64,000 bases of DNA from Cytophagales bacterium (GCA_030448185.1 JAUJNL010000023.1:1-64000); one strand, 5' to 3'; shown: positions 18,262 through 28,654, counted from the stretch's first letter. Made by a program: numbers and translations. Notes: generated by a model not told the origin, from the letters alone.

Positions 18262-18674
18262 ATGTTCCCATCCCTCTTAACCCAAGTTATCACCCATCCG
18301 CAATCCGCGGCAACTCGGTGACCTTGCTTACGAAACGTACCTGTTTGCAGTCATTGCGGCCATCATCTTCGTAGGCATTTCCTGGATCGTTTCTAAACTC
18401 ATTAAATGGGAAGGGGGGGCCGGGACCCGAAGGATGCGGGCCGCCGCCGGGCTGCTTTCTTCATCATCTGGTTCATTGCCATTGCGGCCTTTTTCCTGTA
18501 TAACAAATTCGTCGTATCTGATAAGGTAGCGCTTCCTAATCTGCAGAGCCGCTTCGCAATGACCAATTACCTGAGTACCTTGATTGTAGCGGTGGTTTAC
18601 CTGGCAGTAGGGTTTATAATGAGCAGTTGCTCAAGAACAGCAAATATGGCACGATCTTTCCGTCGAAGAAATAA
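18262..18674 (+). pseudogene. Small membrane protein, frameshifted
   Basis: Starts MFPSLLTQVITHP 44 bp after the lipoprotein gene, so probably co-transcribed. The frame breaks near 18300, 18410 and 18640. Joined, it has two hydrophobic segments, YLFAVIAAIIFVGISWIV and AAFFIIWFIAIAAFFLYN, then a third, TLIVAVVYLAVGFIM, and ends with a lysine-rich tail (FPSKK). About 135 aa. Possibly a membrane partner of the lipoprotein; function unknown. Confidence 0.55.
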
Positions 18675-18738
18675 AACGGCGCTTTACTTTGCTGCCGGTC
18701 CCCACTCAGAAAACAGGTTTCAGGCCTGATCAAAACAA

Positions 18739-18767
18739 AAAACACCGAGGTTTTCCCCCGGTGTTTT
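18739..18767. terminator. Bidirectional hairpin
   Basis: AAAACACCG (18739-18747) pairs with CGGTGTTTT (18759-18767) between the plus-strand membrane-protein gene and the minus-strand malectin gene, with A/T runs on both sides. Confidence 0.7.
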
Positions 18768-18784
18768 CACTTATTGGTTATTGA

Positions 18785-21700
18785 TTACTTCACTACGACC
18801 AGTTGCTTCACGTCAACCTGATCAGTTCTGTAATCCGCAGGTAATAAGTACCTGAGTTTACATCACCGAGCTGAATGGTCAGCGGTACATTTGGCATCGC
18901 GGTCATGCTCATTTTCTTCACCACCACAGTATTGCTGTTGATAACTTCAACCGTCACTGCTTCCTGCGTTGTTACGTTCAGGTTAATGTTGACTACATCA
19001 ACGGCAGGGTTCGGATACACATCTACAGGCTTCTGGGTCAGGGTAGTCGTGCTGGTAGTTGCGGTAGTTTCTATGATTTCGATACCGTTTACCATGGCGT
19101 TGTCTACCACACTAGCGAAGGCAATTATAATCTGGCCCTGGGCATTTGGTGTAGTGTTAAAGTCCTTCACTACGGCCTTGCTTTTGGCACCTGCAGCAGC
19201 GTATACATCAAAGTTACCAAGTACCCGCTGTCCATTCAGATCTACGTTGAACTTACGCATGTTCGGCGCATTGAACCAGTTTTCAGCGAAGTGCAGTCTT
19301 ACTGTATAGTTCTTGCTGGTAGTTAAGCCAGGGAAAGCATAGACAAAGTTTCCGTAACGTTCCGTCTGGATATACACCCTGAGGAGCTGCATTCGTTACA
19401 CCAGTCGTATTGACTGCCATAGTCATCACGTCAGCAAAGCCACCTTTTACATAATTATCGGCAACAAATTTACCCGTTGCTGCACCAGCGGCATTAACAG
19501 CGTAGGCAGTTACGGTAATTGAGCAGGCGTAACGGCTACTGGAGCTTTTAATCTCGATGAGATCTGCCACACTGGTGAAGACAATTACAATCTGGCCACA
19601 CTTGAATTCTCTATTGACTGTCTAGTTCAGTCAACTCACGCTTTTCATTGATATCTACGTTAAACTTCCGTTGGCCAGCGGCATTGAACCATTTCTCCGC
19701 AAAGTGTAGTCTTACTGTATAGTTCTTGTTGGTAGTTGCTTGTGAAAGTATACGTAAAGTTTCCGTAACGTTCACTCTTATCAGCCGGAGCTGCATTGGT
19801 TACCCCGTTGTAGTAACCGGAGTACTTACCCCAATTACATTACCGTTGCATAGTTATCCGCTGCGAAGCTTCCGGTAGCTTTACCACCGGCGTTGATTGC
19901 GTAGCTTCCGGCAGGAACCGGCGTTGGAGCAGGCGTAACGGCTACTGGAGCTTCTTTAATCTCGATAGCACTTACAGAAGCCTGATCTACTACGGTAGCA
20001 AAGGCGATTACAAACTGGCCCTGGGCATTTGGTGTAGCAGTGAATTTCTCTCACGAAAGCCTTGCTTTTGCCACCGGCGGCAGCGAACATATCTAAGTCA
20101 GTCAGTACCCGCTGTCCGTTCAGATCCACGTTGAACTTACGCATGTTCGGCGCATTGAACCAGTTTTCAGCGAAGTGCAGTAGTTCTTGCTGGTAGTTAA
20201 GCCAGGAAAGTACGTGTATACGTTCACTCTTCTTCAGCCGGAGCGGCATTGGTAACACCTGTAGTGCTCACCAGCGTACTTACCGCGATCACATTTCCAC
20301 CCGTTGCATAGTTATCCGCTGCGAAGCTTCCTGTGGCTTTACCACCCGTGTTGATTGCATAGCTTCCGGCAGGAACCGGCGTCGGAGCAGGAACAACTGC
20401 TACCGTACCTTCTTTAATTTCAATTCCACTCACAGAAGCCTGATCTACCACACTGGTGAAGACAATTACAATCTGGCCCTGCGTATTTGGCGTAGTTGCT
20501 CTCACGAAAGCCTTTGCTTGGCCGCCAGCGGTAGCAAACATGTCAAGTTCAGTCAATTCCACGCTTACCATTGATATCTACGTTGAACTTACGCTGTTGC
20601 ATTAAACCATTTCTCCGCAAAGTGTAGTCTTACTGCATAATTCTTGGTGGTAGTCAGACCAGGGAAAGTATACGTAAAGTTTCCGAAGTGTTCAGATTGG
20701 TATACATTTCAGCCGGAGCTGCATTGGTTACCCCCGTTGTAACTGGAGTACTTACCCCCAATTACATTCCCACCACTCACGTAGTTATCCGCTGCGAAGC
20801 TTCCGGTAGCTTTACCACCGGCGTTGATTGCGTAGCTTCCGGCAGGAACCGGCGTTGGAGCAGGAGTCGGTGTTGGGGTAGGCGTTGGAGTCGGTGCTGG
20901 GGTTGGAACCACTGCTACCGGAGCCGGAGCCGGAACTGCCACTGTACCACCACCTACTTTACCACTTGCCCGAGAAGTTTTCCCATCCCTTTATTTTGAA
21001 TACCCGCTTCATTTTCATGGCTGGCATAGTAAAGTACTTCGCCGGTAGCCGGATGCTTGATGATGGTACCTGCACCGTTGTCACTTGAGTGCGTATACTG
21101 CCACAGCGGGTGAACTGAAGTGTTAGGATTTTCAAACATATTTCCTACCCACAGTCCGTCCATATCCCGTGCGTAGGTGATCGAAGGATAAGCGCCATCC
21201 CAGCCACTGTCAGTGTCACGGGCTACTACTACTCGTTTACTACGCCTACGTTTTGCTTGAAAGTAAAGATATTGCCTTGCTGCGGTAATCCACCGGATTT
21301 ATATACACTATTACGGTCCTGGTGCTTGCCTACATGCCACTGATACGCACCGGCATTGTCCACTTTGTACATTTTGTTGGAAGTACACGTCGCCCAATCA
21401 GTATTGTTTTGGTTAATGATCATGTACATAGGGCTGTCCGGCGTTTCGCGGGCAAACATGTTAGGCGGATTCTGATAATAAATGCCGCTATTCACTTCGG
21501 GCAGTGCGTTAGCAAAACCTTCTGGGCATTGATTTCACTATAAACCGGAGCGCCAATTGAATTCCAGCTTACTACGTTATGCTGATACACTTTTCCATTG
21601 AGATTGTATAGCGGAAGTAGTCAAATCCAACTGGATTGGCCAACGACTGAATGTTCCAGCTCCACTCGCCCCATGATAGCGGCGGTATTCAGATTCCTGA

Positions 21701-23306
21701 GGAGTACCATCACCGTTAGCATCAGTCCAGATAAAAGCTTTTTCATCCCTGCCGCCCCACTTGAGAAATCAGCTACTGTCATTGGCTTCAGTTCCCACTT
21801 AGACTCGTCTACCTTGACTACTTCAATACCTCCGCGGCGCACCAGATAAGTAACGCCATTCCGCTTCCGTACGTGCCAGTCGTCATATCCACCCCCGCTG
21901 AATTTTAGCCCGGATCAAACCATTTGCCAATCCATGGAAGTTATATACGGAGTGCAGGGTAAATTTAGCTCGGTATTCAGGTCAAGCTCTAGGCGCAACA
22001 ATTCTCTGGTGCTGATTGACATGTATACGACTGTTGGATCAGGATCAGGAGAGGCAGCGGTACCCAGTGTGCACCACCGTACCATTCTTTCACCAGGTTA
22101 CCATTAGCATCCATGCGGGCTGAACGGCGGGGACCAGTTGCTTCGGCAATGATGAAAACCACCCTGGTTATCAGCCGTGATGTCTACTACATCTTTGAAG
22201 TTAACTGGATTGTGCAATCCATAACGGACGACCACCAAATGCACCGTACGTTTCAACTAAAGCGCCGCTTGAATTAAACTTCTTAATCTGCTGGCTGTTA
22301 CCGTGTTCAACCACGAATATGTCGCCGTTGGTACGGTCTACATCCAGGCGGTAAGGAGAGTTTAAGCCCCGCTGATCAGGTTGAATTACTACCATTACGG
22401 AAACTCTCAGTACTTTATCACCGCTGATAACCAGCACATTACCCGAATTATCGATGGCAACGCCTATTGGCTGAGATACGGAAGCATAGCCAGCACATTA
22501 CCATACCGTGGGTCACGCCACTGTACTGAATTCTGGGCTTTATAACTGATTACTAATTGAGGGTTGCTGCTTACTGTTATAGGCAGCCATGTCCATATTC
22601 TGCATTTCCGGTCCGTTCCAGTCATCAGGACCTTTGGACGAGCACCGGGCCACAGGGCATCCCAGCTAAAACCGATTGAGTTGCCGTTAGGATCACCCAC
22701 ACTGAGATGCAGTGAATTAGGACGATTCGTTTCGTGGGCACCTACGGTTGCATCTTGTTGCAGGTGATATACCCAGCCATCCATGACAGCCATTGAAAAC
22801 GGCCTGCAAACGCCCTGGGTTGGTAAGAGCTCCAGATCACTGAGTTACCGTCCCAAGTCATTTTTGATCCCATTACGTACGTTTTCCGCGATACCAGATC
22901 CTACGTAGATCCCGGAAGCGTCTGCTGCCACGGACCGGGGACCGGAGTGGTTACCGAGACCCGTTTCCCCCCATTCTTTTCCCTGTGGAAAGGTTGTACC
23001 AAGCTTGCCAACGTAGTTAGCTTGTAAGCCTTGCGTGTGCAATAGTTTCCAGGTACAGGTACTGGGTGAGCCTACTGAGTTACCATTGTCATCTTTTCCA
23101 TCCCAAATCTCGGTGTTGTTACCGCTGTTGCGCTGCTGGGCATTTAACAAAGTACGAACTAATTTTCCGTTCGCATCATAGATCACTACCGATACCTTGC
23201 CGGTCTTAGGCAGGCTGTAGTTAATGTTGTTCTGGGCTTTTCCCGGCAACCACAGAAGGGTCAGGAGTAATGCGAGACACCCGATGAGGTAATTTTTTCT
23301 TTCCAT
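18785..23306 (-). pseudogene. Giant T9SS-secreted malectin-repeat / NHL-like protein, many frameshifts
   Basis: The ATG at 23306 gives MERKNYLIGCLALLLTLLWL and a signal ending GKAQ. A FlgD-like segment follows (GKVSVVIYDANGKLVRTLLN, EIWDGKDDNGN), then a beta-propeller-like region (ADASGIYVGSGIAENVRNG; LDVDRTNGDIFVVEHGNSQQ). Four or so malectin domains lie between about 20.9 and 19.0 kb (TVRLHFAENWFNAPNMRKFN, then FNVDLNGQRVL), joined by TPAPTPTPTP-type linkers. The C-terminus DVYPNPAVDVVNINLN ... SGTYYLRIT is a type IX sorting domain, ending VVVK-stop at 18785. About 1500 aa, with more than ten indels. Likely role: binding or degrading surface glycans (inference). Confidence 0.75.
19040..20940 (-). 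repeat. Tandem malectin-domain repeats (about 450-bp period)
   Basis: Blocks such as GCATGTTCGGCGCATTGAAC at 19258 and 20141, CTGCGAAGCTTCCGGTAGCT at 19861 and 20792, and the GGAACCGGCGTTGGAGCAGG linker near 19914 and 20845 recur almost unchanged. Several frameshifts fall inside these near-identical blocks, so assembly or recombination between copies is possible. Confidence 0.75.
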
Positions 23307-23875
23307 GCTGGTAGTACTTAAGCTTATTTTAAGTTGCTCTTCCTCAAAAGTATAGGTTCCTCTAGCCACCCCAGAATCGCTTATACTGCTCGTATGCCCT
23401 GTGTAAGAAAGGAGAATATTAAAGTATGTGCCTCTGAAATTTCGGACCTCAAAAAATGAGGTTTATCCGGCACATATTTTTGTGTAGAGAAAATAAGGAG
23501 AAAAAGAAAAAAAATGCTGACTGAAAAGCACACAAAAAAAGCATGTATTAAGCTGGTAATCAGCGATATACATGCTTTTTGGAAAAATTGAATAAAGTTC
23601 AGAAAGCCCCCTTCAATACCTTCTGATGAGTAAAAAAGAGAGAGGGATAGTTGACTTGGCCCTGAATAGTTACACGGGGAAAAGGATCAAAAATCTTTTT
23701 TTTTTCCGGGCCGGTTACCTCCTGACCTGTAAGGGTTTGAAAGCGAAGGGTGAAAAGTTTACAATTTATTAACTCATCTGCGAAACTTTGGTACACATCT
23801 TGCTATATTTTTCGTCTTTGTCTTTTCAATTTTCGTCCTGCAAAAGGCAAAATTCATCGAAAAGAGGGCTTGTGT
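23307..23875. other. Intergenic region
   Basis: 569 bp upstream of the malectin gene and downstream of DUF423. A hairpin at 23537-23581 is given separately. A 65-codon minus-strand frame at 23599-23796 (MYQSFADELINCKLFTLRFQ...) ends just before that hairpin and could be a small gene, but I see no family and weak support. Confidence 0.4.
23535..23581 (-). terminator. Hairpin with T-run, likely terminator
   Basis: AAAAAAAGCATGTAT (about 23535-23549) pairs with ATACATGCTTTTT (about 23569-23581), with a loop of about 20 nt. It lies 295 bp beyond the DUF423 stop, and 40 bp beyond a possible 65-aa ORF. Confidence 0.65.
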
Positions 23876-24253
23876 CTACCCCTTTTTCAGCAATCCGGCC
23901 AGTAAAAATCCCCAGCCAGCCAATAATAGTAATCCCCCAATGGGAGTAATTGCCCCCAGCCATTTTATCCCACTCAAACAAAGGATATACAAGGAGCCGG
24001 AAAATATCAATACGCCCCCAATCATGGCATACCCTGCATTTAAAATATATTTATTGGGGAAACTGGCGTACAGGATACCTGTCAGTAACAGCGCAAGGGC
24101 ATGGTAGAACTGGTATTTTACTGCCGTTTCAAAAGTATCCATCCGTCCGCTTGCCGTTAGCATTGCTCTTAAAGCGTGGGCCCCAAAAGCCCCGATACCT
24201 ACTCCTAGGCCACCTAATACCGTACCCGCAATCAGAAAAGTTTTGTGCATCAT
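23876..24253 (-). CDS. DUF423 small membrane protein (YgdD-like)
   Basis: 125 aa, four predicted transmembrane helices. The family opening FLIAGTVLGGLGVGIGAFGAH is followed by HALRAMLT, the conserved YQFYHALALLLTGIL, and GGVLIFSGSLYILCL with a final GGLLLLAGWGFLLAGL. An inner-membrane protein of unknown function. Its start faces gmhB across an 83-bp divergent gap. Confidence 0.93.
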   Translation of the reverse strand: MMHKTFLIAGTVLGGLGVGIGAFGAHALRAMLTASGRMDTFETAVKYQFYHALALLLTGILYASFPNKYILNAGYAMIGGVLIFSGSLYILCLSGIKWLGAITPIGGLLLLAGWGFLLAGLLKKG

Positions 24254-24336
24254 AACAATAATTGTAAGAGTATTTTGCCCGGCAATTTGGAATAAGCCGG
24301 TGAAAAGGGCAAACTTTATGCAAAATTGATTGGCCC

Positions 24337-24855
24337 ATGAACAAATGTGTTTTTCTGGACCGGGACGGCGTCCTAAATCAGGAAATCGGCACCTATGTGT
24401 ACCAGCCGGAGAATCTGGTCATTCCGGAGGACGTGCCCCAAGCCATTCAACGGCTCAAAAAAGCGGGTTATTTACTGGTGGTGGTGACCAACCAAGCCGG
24501 TATTGCCAAAGGCTTATATACTCGTCAGGAGGTGCTGCAATGCCACCAAATCATTCAGCAAGCTTGTGGAGGAGTATTAGATGCTTTATACTATTGTCCT
24601 TACCACCCGGCTTACGACTCCGAATCATTGTGCCGGAAACCCGGTTCGCTTATGCTGGAGAAAGCAACGGCCCGTTTCGGGATTGACCTGTCGGTCTCTT
24701 GGATGATCGGTGACCGGCAGCGGGATATGGAAGCTGCCCAAAGGTTACAAGTCAAGACTGTTTTTATCCGGGCCAGTGAGGAAGAATCTCCGCCGGGAGT
24801 ATGGTATACTGCAAACCGGCTGTCCGAAGCAGCTGATTTTATTCTGTCACACTAA
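24337..24855 (+). CDS. gmhB: D,D-heptose 1,7-bisphosphate phosphatase family (HAD-IIIA)
   Basis: 172 aa. HAD nucleophile FLDRDGVLN (D8, D10), motif II VVTNQAGIAKG (T51), motif III region CRKPGSLML and the final GDRQRDMEAA (D126, D130). The zinc loop has C87, H90 and C99; the usual fourth ligand of the CxC pair is not present (SLCRKP instead of CxCRKP). GmhB removes the 1-phosphate in ADP-heptose synthesis for lipopolysaccharide; close HAD-IIIA relatives act on histidinol phosphate. No other heptose gene is nearby. Confidence 0.88.
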   Translation: MNKCVFLDRDGVLNQEIGTYVYQPENLVIPEDVPQAIQRLKKAGYLLVVVTNQAGIAKGLYTRQEVLQCHQIIQQACGGVLDALYYCPYHPAYDSESLCRKPGSLMLEKATARFGIDLSVSWMIGDRQRDMEAAQRLQVKTVFIRASEEESPPGVWYTANRLSEAADFILSH

Positions 24856-24901
24856 GTAGTATAGCAGCAGGAGCAGTAGAGAAGCTACCGTAAGCTTTTA
24901 T

Positions 24902-24970
24902 CTTCCTCTTTGCAGGGCCGTTACGGGCTTGGGTATTGCTCAAGCCCGTAACGGCCCTGCAAAGAGGAAG
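24902..24970. terminator. Perfect 30-bp stem hairpin after gmhB
   Basis: The arm at 24902-24931 (starting CTTCCTCTTTGCAGGGCCGT) is matched base for base by its reverse complement at 24941-24970, with a 9-nt loop. 47 bp beyond the gmhB stop. The longest uninterrupted stem in the window. Confidence 0.75.
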
Positions 24971-25546
24971 AAATACGATTGTTCAGTCAAAACACTCACG
25001 CCGAACTCATTGTATCAGTCCGGTATCTGGCAATTCCCAACCGGTAAGCCGCGGGTGTCATGGTTGCAGTACGTCTTCTTTGTAGATGCCTCTGCCGGTG
25101 GTAATGTTGAGTATTTCAACTGCGTAATTCGGGGAAAGAGGTTCTTGCGACATTTTTCGGAAGAATCACTTTGTTCCGAATTATTCAGTGACCAAGCAAG
25201 GACTGAACCTGCACATGGATGGCTAGTGCAATAGCGAGCTTAGGCTAAGGCAGGTGGTACCCGAAAGCAGCCGGGCGTACTTACGTAGTCCTGCATATTT
25301 GCTCCCTGGCAGTGATATGAGGTTAGTAAGGAAGCTAAGGCGGGCAGTAACCCCTACGGGATAAGCCCTACAAGGCGTAATGGTTTACTGCTTGCATGCA
25401 ACCTGTCCCTTGTTTGCATTCTCTTTGCTACACCTGCCTGAAAACTTATGCCGGCTCATTGACTGATACAAATGCCACCGGGCAATAAGCCCTAACTAAG
25501 CAGGGGATTGTTTTGCTTCCTTAGTTACCCTTTACCTGTTAAAACC
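24971..25546. other. Intergenic stretch without a supported gene
   Basis: Open frames exist on both strands around 24985-25230. On the minus strand, EILNITTGRGIYKEDVLQP looks protein-like but has stops on either side; it may be a fragment of a lost gene. 25235-25540 shows nothing I can name. Confidence 0.4.
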
Positions 25547-25956
25547 ATGCACTTTTGTTTCTTTTTCGTTGGACTGCTAATTTGCCTGATCAGTCCGCTC
25601 ACCTTACCGCTGCTAGCCCAGCCTGGTGCAGCTACTGCTACCCCTCCCTCGCTTACGGCCAGTACCTCACGGGAAACTCACCCGTTCTCCGGGCCTGGTT
25701 ACTGGCGCTTGAAGACCGATTATCCTACCCGAACCACCCGTATCACCTTTTATAAGGCAAATGGGGAAGAGCTTTACCAGGAAGTATTACCAGGTACTTA
25801 AAGCTCACTGCCCGTAACCGCCGGGTATTAGACCGTCACCTAGCCTGGCTAGTAAACAATTCCTTTCTAGTGAGTCAGCTCCAGGTGAACGAACTATCGG
25901 CTGCTACCAGTGAGAGCTTACGCTCCCCGGATAGATACTTGCATCCAAATTATTGA
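25547..25956 (+). pseudogene. Small secreted hypothetical protein, one frameshift
   Basis: Starts MHFCFFFVGLLICLISPLTL with a signal ending LLAQP. The body YWRLKTDYPTRTTRITFYKA, then EELYQEVLPG, runs to a stop at 25801. Shifting frame at about 25795 restores YLKLTARNRRVLDRHLAWLV and continues to a TGA at 25956. The joined protein (about 136 aa) belongs to a type of small secreted Bacteroidota protein that I remember as hypothetical only. One base indel explains the break. Confidence 0.65.
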
Positions 25957-26081
25957 TTAATTCAGCCCTTGCAATTACTACTGTCCCTGATTTCTTTTCC
26001 TGCCTTATGGGGCGGCAAACAATTAGCAGGAAAATCACATTAATCGGGGATAGCCCCGTTACAAGCGTTTAGGTATTTCCA

Positions 26082-27086
26082 ATGATTGAATTAAGCTTTG
26101 TCCAATTCCAGCAGCTGTTTACCCAAAACCTTACCCAGGTCAGCCGCGAAGACTTCTCCCAAAAACTCTACCATAGCGCCTATAAGGCTTCTTTTGATAC
26201 CCCCTACCTGAAAGGAAACATCACTAGCACTCAGATCCGGGAAGAAATTACCTTACTGATGGTAGAGTTTATCTACCAGGAGGATACAAAAATATGTCTT
26301 GAAAGCCACCATCCTCAAGTAGGGCTGAGTTTTTGCCTGAAAGGGAAGAGTGAATTTTTAGGTGTGGAGAAGCCCCGGCAGCTTTTTCCTTTCGGGGTAA
26401 GGGATGGCTTCCTGTATGCTACGGCTCAATCGGAAGGGTATCAAATCTATAAGCGCGGGGTGCCTTACCAAGCCATTTACCTCCATTTTAGTTACCCATC
26501 TTTCGGGCAACTATTAGGCGAACAAGCGGGGCAACTACCCAGGGAACTCCGGCAGGTGCTCCTTGGCAAAAGGAATTACTTCCTGGAACGCTTCAAACTC
26601 TCTTCCTCCCTGGTAGCGCTGGGAGAATCCCTGTTTTCGAATCCTTTCTCGGGTAAAAGCGCCCAGTTCTACACGGAAGCCAAAGTGATTGAACTCTTAG
26701 CGCACCAAATCGATCGGTTGGCAGCACCCCATCAAAAAGTCACTTCCGGGCTTGTGCTTACCCCGAAGGAAGAGCAGCGACTGGAGGAATGTCACTACTT
26801 GCTACTAGCACAATTACAAGCCCCTCCTTCGCTGATCGAACTGGCCCAACAAATAGGACTGAGTAGTTACCGGCTCAAGCAGGGATTTCGCCAGAAATAT
26901 GGCCTTTCCCCTTTTCAACTCGTAGCCGAGCAACGTCTTATTAAAGCGAGAGCCTTGTTAGTAGCCGGAGGAATGAATGTGAGTGAAGTGGCTTTTTCAG
27001 TAGGCTATAGCAGTATTGGCAGCTTTTCTAATAGCTTCTTTGAAAAATTTGGCATTCGCCCCAGCCAATTACTGAATGGAGGATAG
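26082..27086 (+). CDS. AraC-family transcriptional regulator
   Basis: 334 aa. The N-terminal 210 residues are a PchR-like sensor half (VGLSFCLKGKSEFLGVEKP; QAIYLHFSYPSFGQLLG). The C-terminal two-HTH domain starts at about 228: IELAQQIGLSSYRLKQGFRQ, KYGLSPFQLVAEQRLIKARA, VSEVAFSVGYSSIGSFSNSF, FEKFGIRPSQLL. Members of this group respond to siderophores or small ligands; the target here is unknown. It is not followed by an obvious partner gene. Confidence 0.93.
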   Translation: MIELSFVQFQQLFTQNLTQVSREDFSQKLYHSAYKASFDTPYLKGNITSTQIREEITLLMVEFIYQEDTKICLESHHPQVGLSFCLKGKSEFLGVEKPRQLFPFGVRDGFLYATAQSEGYQIYKRGVPYQAIYLHFSYPSFGQLLGEQAGQLPRELRQVLLGKRNYFLERFKLSSSLVALGESLFSNPFSGKSAQFYTEAKVIELLAHQIDRLAAPHQKVTSGLVLTPKEEQRLEECHYLLLAQLQAPPSLIELAQQIGLSSYRLKQGFRQKYGLSPFQLVAEQRLIKARALLVAGGMNVSEVAFSVGYSSIGSFSNSFFEKFGIRPSQLLNGG

Positions 27087-27212
27087 AAAGGTGCCGGAGT
27101 AAAAGTAGTGTTTGTGCCCATTTTTCAATGAGGATAAATCTTTAGTCGTCTACAATAAATCCTTTTGTGGCGGGTCTACTACCTTGCGGGAGGGTAAAAA
27201 CTACCCTTATTC

Positions 27213-27449
27213 ATGATTTATTCAATGAGCAAACAGGAAGTGAGCAATGATCTCTACCATCACTGGCTAAAGGGGCCCTTCGTAGACTTACCTCAAGTAG
27301 CTACCTACTTGTATGGTCACCGCAGCCGGTTACATACCCAGCGGCTGAAAGCAAAAATCAGCGGCAGTCGCAGCTTCCAGGACTGGGAAATAGAACGGCT
27401 GGAAGCACTTCGTAAAGCACTCCTGGAAGCAATGGATAAGGTTGCTTGA
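27213..27449 (+). CDS. Small hypothetical protein
   Basis: 78 aa (a second ATG at 27225 is equally possible). Hydrophilic, helical; VATYLYGHRSRLHTQRLKAK and WEIERLEALRKALLEAMD suggest a small helix-turn-helix-like fold. No family named. The end abuts the decayed AlkD-like gene on the other strand. Confidence 0.5.
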   Translation: MIYSMSKQEVSNDLYHHWLKGPFVDLPQVATYLYGHRSRLHTQRLKAKISGSRSFQDWEIERLEALRKALLEAMDKVA

Positions 27450-28077
27450 ACCTAAAAAATTCGTTGCTGATGTTGGCGGCATGATCAATTTATGCGGGTC
27501 TTTTTTTCCCGCTTCTCTGATCCAGCCCCCAACTGCCGTTTGAACGAAATGTTCAGCATCCGCTATGAGAATAGCAGCAATATCGAAAGTGGTTTCTAGG
27601 TCATTATTACGGATAAAGTAGTAGGTACTGACAATTGCGGTCCTTCACTCCCATAGATTCTTTGAACAGGCTAACTGATAAAGAATATCCCTGGGTTTAT
27701 CATACAGGTATCCTCCCACCACATAAGGCGCACACCGGTCTACCAGACTCCAGTCATTAATGTAATCATGTCTATTCAGATACAAGTCAAACAATGCTTT
27801 TCTTTCTGATACAACCGTTTTTTTATTTCTGGCCTTCCATTATACTTACTGCACCCACCCGGTGTTCATAAACCGGGCTTTTCAAAAGCTGCTCAATTTC
27901 CTCCACCTCCATATGCATGTGCTTTTTAGCTAAGGCAAAAATAGCCCGCATCCTTACTCCTGCAACGGTTTTGCCACCTTCCTTGCTTTGGGGCAGGTTT
28001 GAGTTGCCGGGTAGTTCGGCTAAGAAATCGGATGCGTTCGATAGGATGATTTTTTCGGGTTGTGTATTTTTTCTCAT
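27450..28077 (-). pseudogene. DNA alkylation repair (AlkD-like) protein, broken
   Basis: The N-terminal frame (28077-27823) reads VRMRAIFALAKKHMHMEVEE, then IEQLLKSPVYEHRVGAVSIM, the HEAT-like start of the AlkD family. After a frameshift in an A-rich run at about 27825 it continues as KALFDLYLNRHDYINDWSLV, CAPYVVGGYLYDKPRDILYQ. A TGA follows at about 27658, where relatives have Arg in WERRTAIVSTYYFI, then TFDIAAILIADAEHFVQ. Another shift occurs near 27485 and the C-terminus is lost. Relatives excise alkylated bases. Two or three lesions, including a nonsense codon, make real decay likely here. Confidence 0.8.
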
Positions 28078-28234
28078 AATAACGGAACTAAGTACTTACG
28101 AATTAATCCCTTAACATGTTAGCAGCATTCCCGTTCCCGGAAAACCGGCAAGGGAGGGAAAGGCTCAGAACCAATAGTGCCTGAGCCTTCGATTGTAAAG
28201 CTGTTTCTGGTAACAACTCCCTTTCTTCTACCAA

Positions 28235-28654
28235 TTATTTAGTCCTACTCCCCCAAATATCATAGGGTATATTGCCCGGTCCCTCTTTCCCCAGGTCCGG
28301 TCTCCAGCCTCCCGACATGCTGGTTCCGTCCTCAGAGAACTTTCCGGTATACCGGGCCATTCCCGGCATGATGATGGTCAGATTATTTCCTGCTATTTCC
28401 CACAGGTAAGGAATGGGCTGCCCCCACATGTTTGAATACACACTGGAGGAAAATTTTCCGGTGGCCGGGTCATAGCCGATAATTTCATGACTTTTTATCG
28501 GCATTCCCATAAAGTTTAGCTCGATATTTTGTTGCATGAAAAAATTTCCCGGTAGCCACCCGAAGGTAGTGCGGCCGCTGATGTTATTTTCCTTGGAATC
28601 CAGGGTTCTCCTGGTCAACTCCCAAGTCCCTATCAACTTTTCCAAAAGCTTCAA
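28235..28654 (-). CDS. DUF1579-type protein
   Basis: 139 aa from a TTG, but the open frame reaches further back to about 28735 (SSKTDSGSQEDYTFNQ). An ATG at 28741 (ATGAAAAAAGTTAAG) would join it if the A6 run had one base fewer, giving MKKLSSKTDSG, so a homopolymer indel is likely. LIGTWELTRRTL, FGWLPGNFFMQQNIELNFMG, EIIGYDPATGKFSSSVYSNM and GWRPDLGKEG fit small lipocalin-like DUF1579 proteins. Function unknown. Confidence 0.7.
   Translation of the reverse strand: MKLLEKLIGTWELTRRTLDSKENNISGRTTFGWLPGNFFMQQNIELNFMGMPIKSHEIIGYDPATGKFSSSVYSNMWGQPIPYLWEIAGNNLTIIMPGMARYTGKFSEDGTSMSGGWRPDLGKEGPGNIPYDIWGSRTK

Noticed and set aside
24929..25234. 101-codon frame beginning inside the gmhB terminator hairpin
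   Set aside because: The start lies within the hairpin arm and the product has no family; possible opposite-strand fragment instead.
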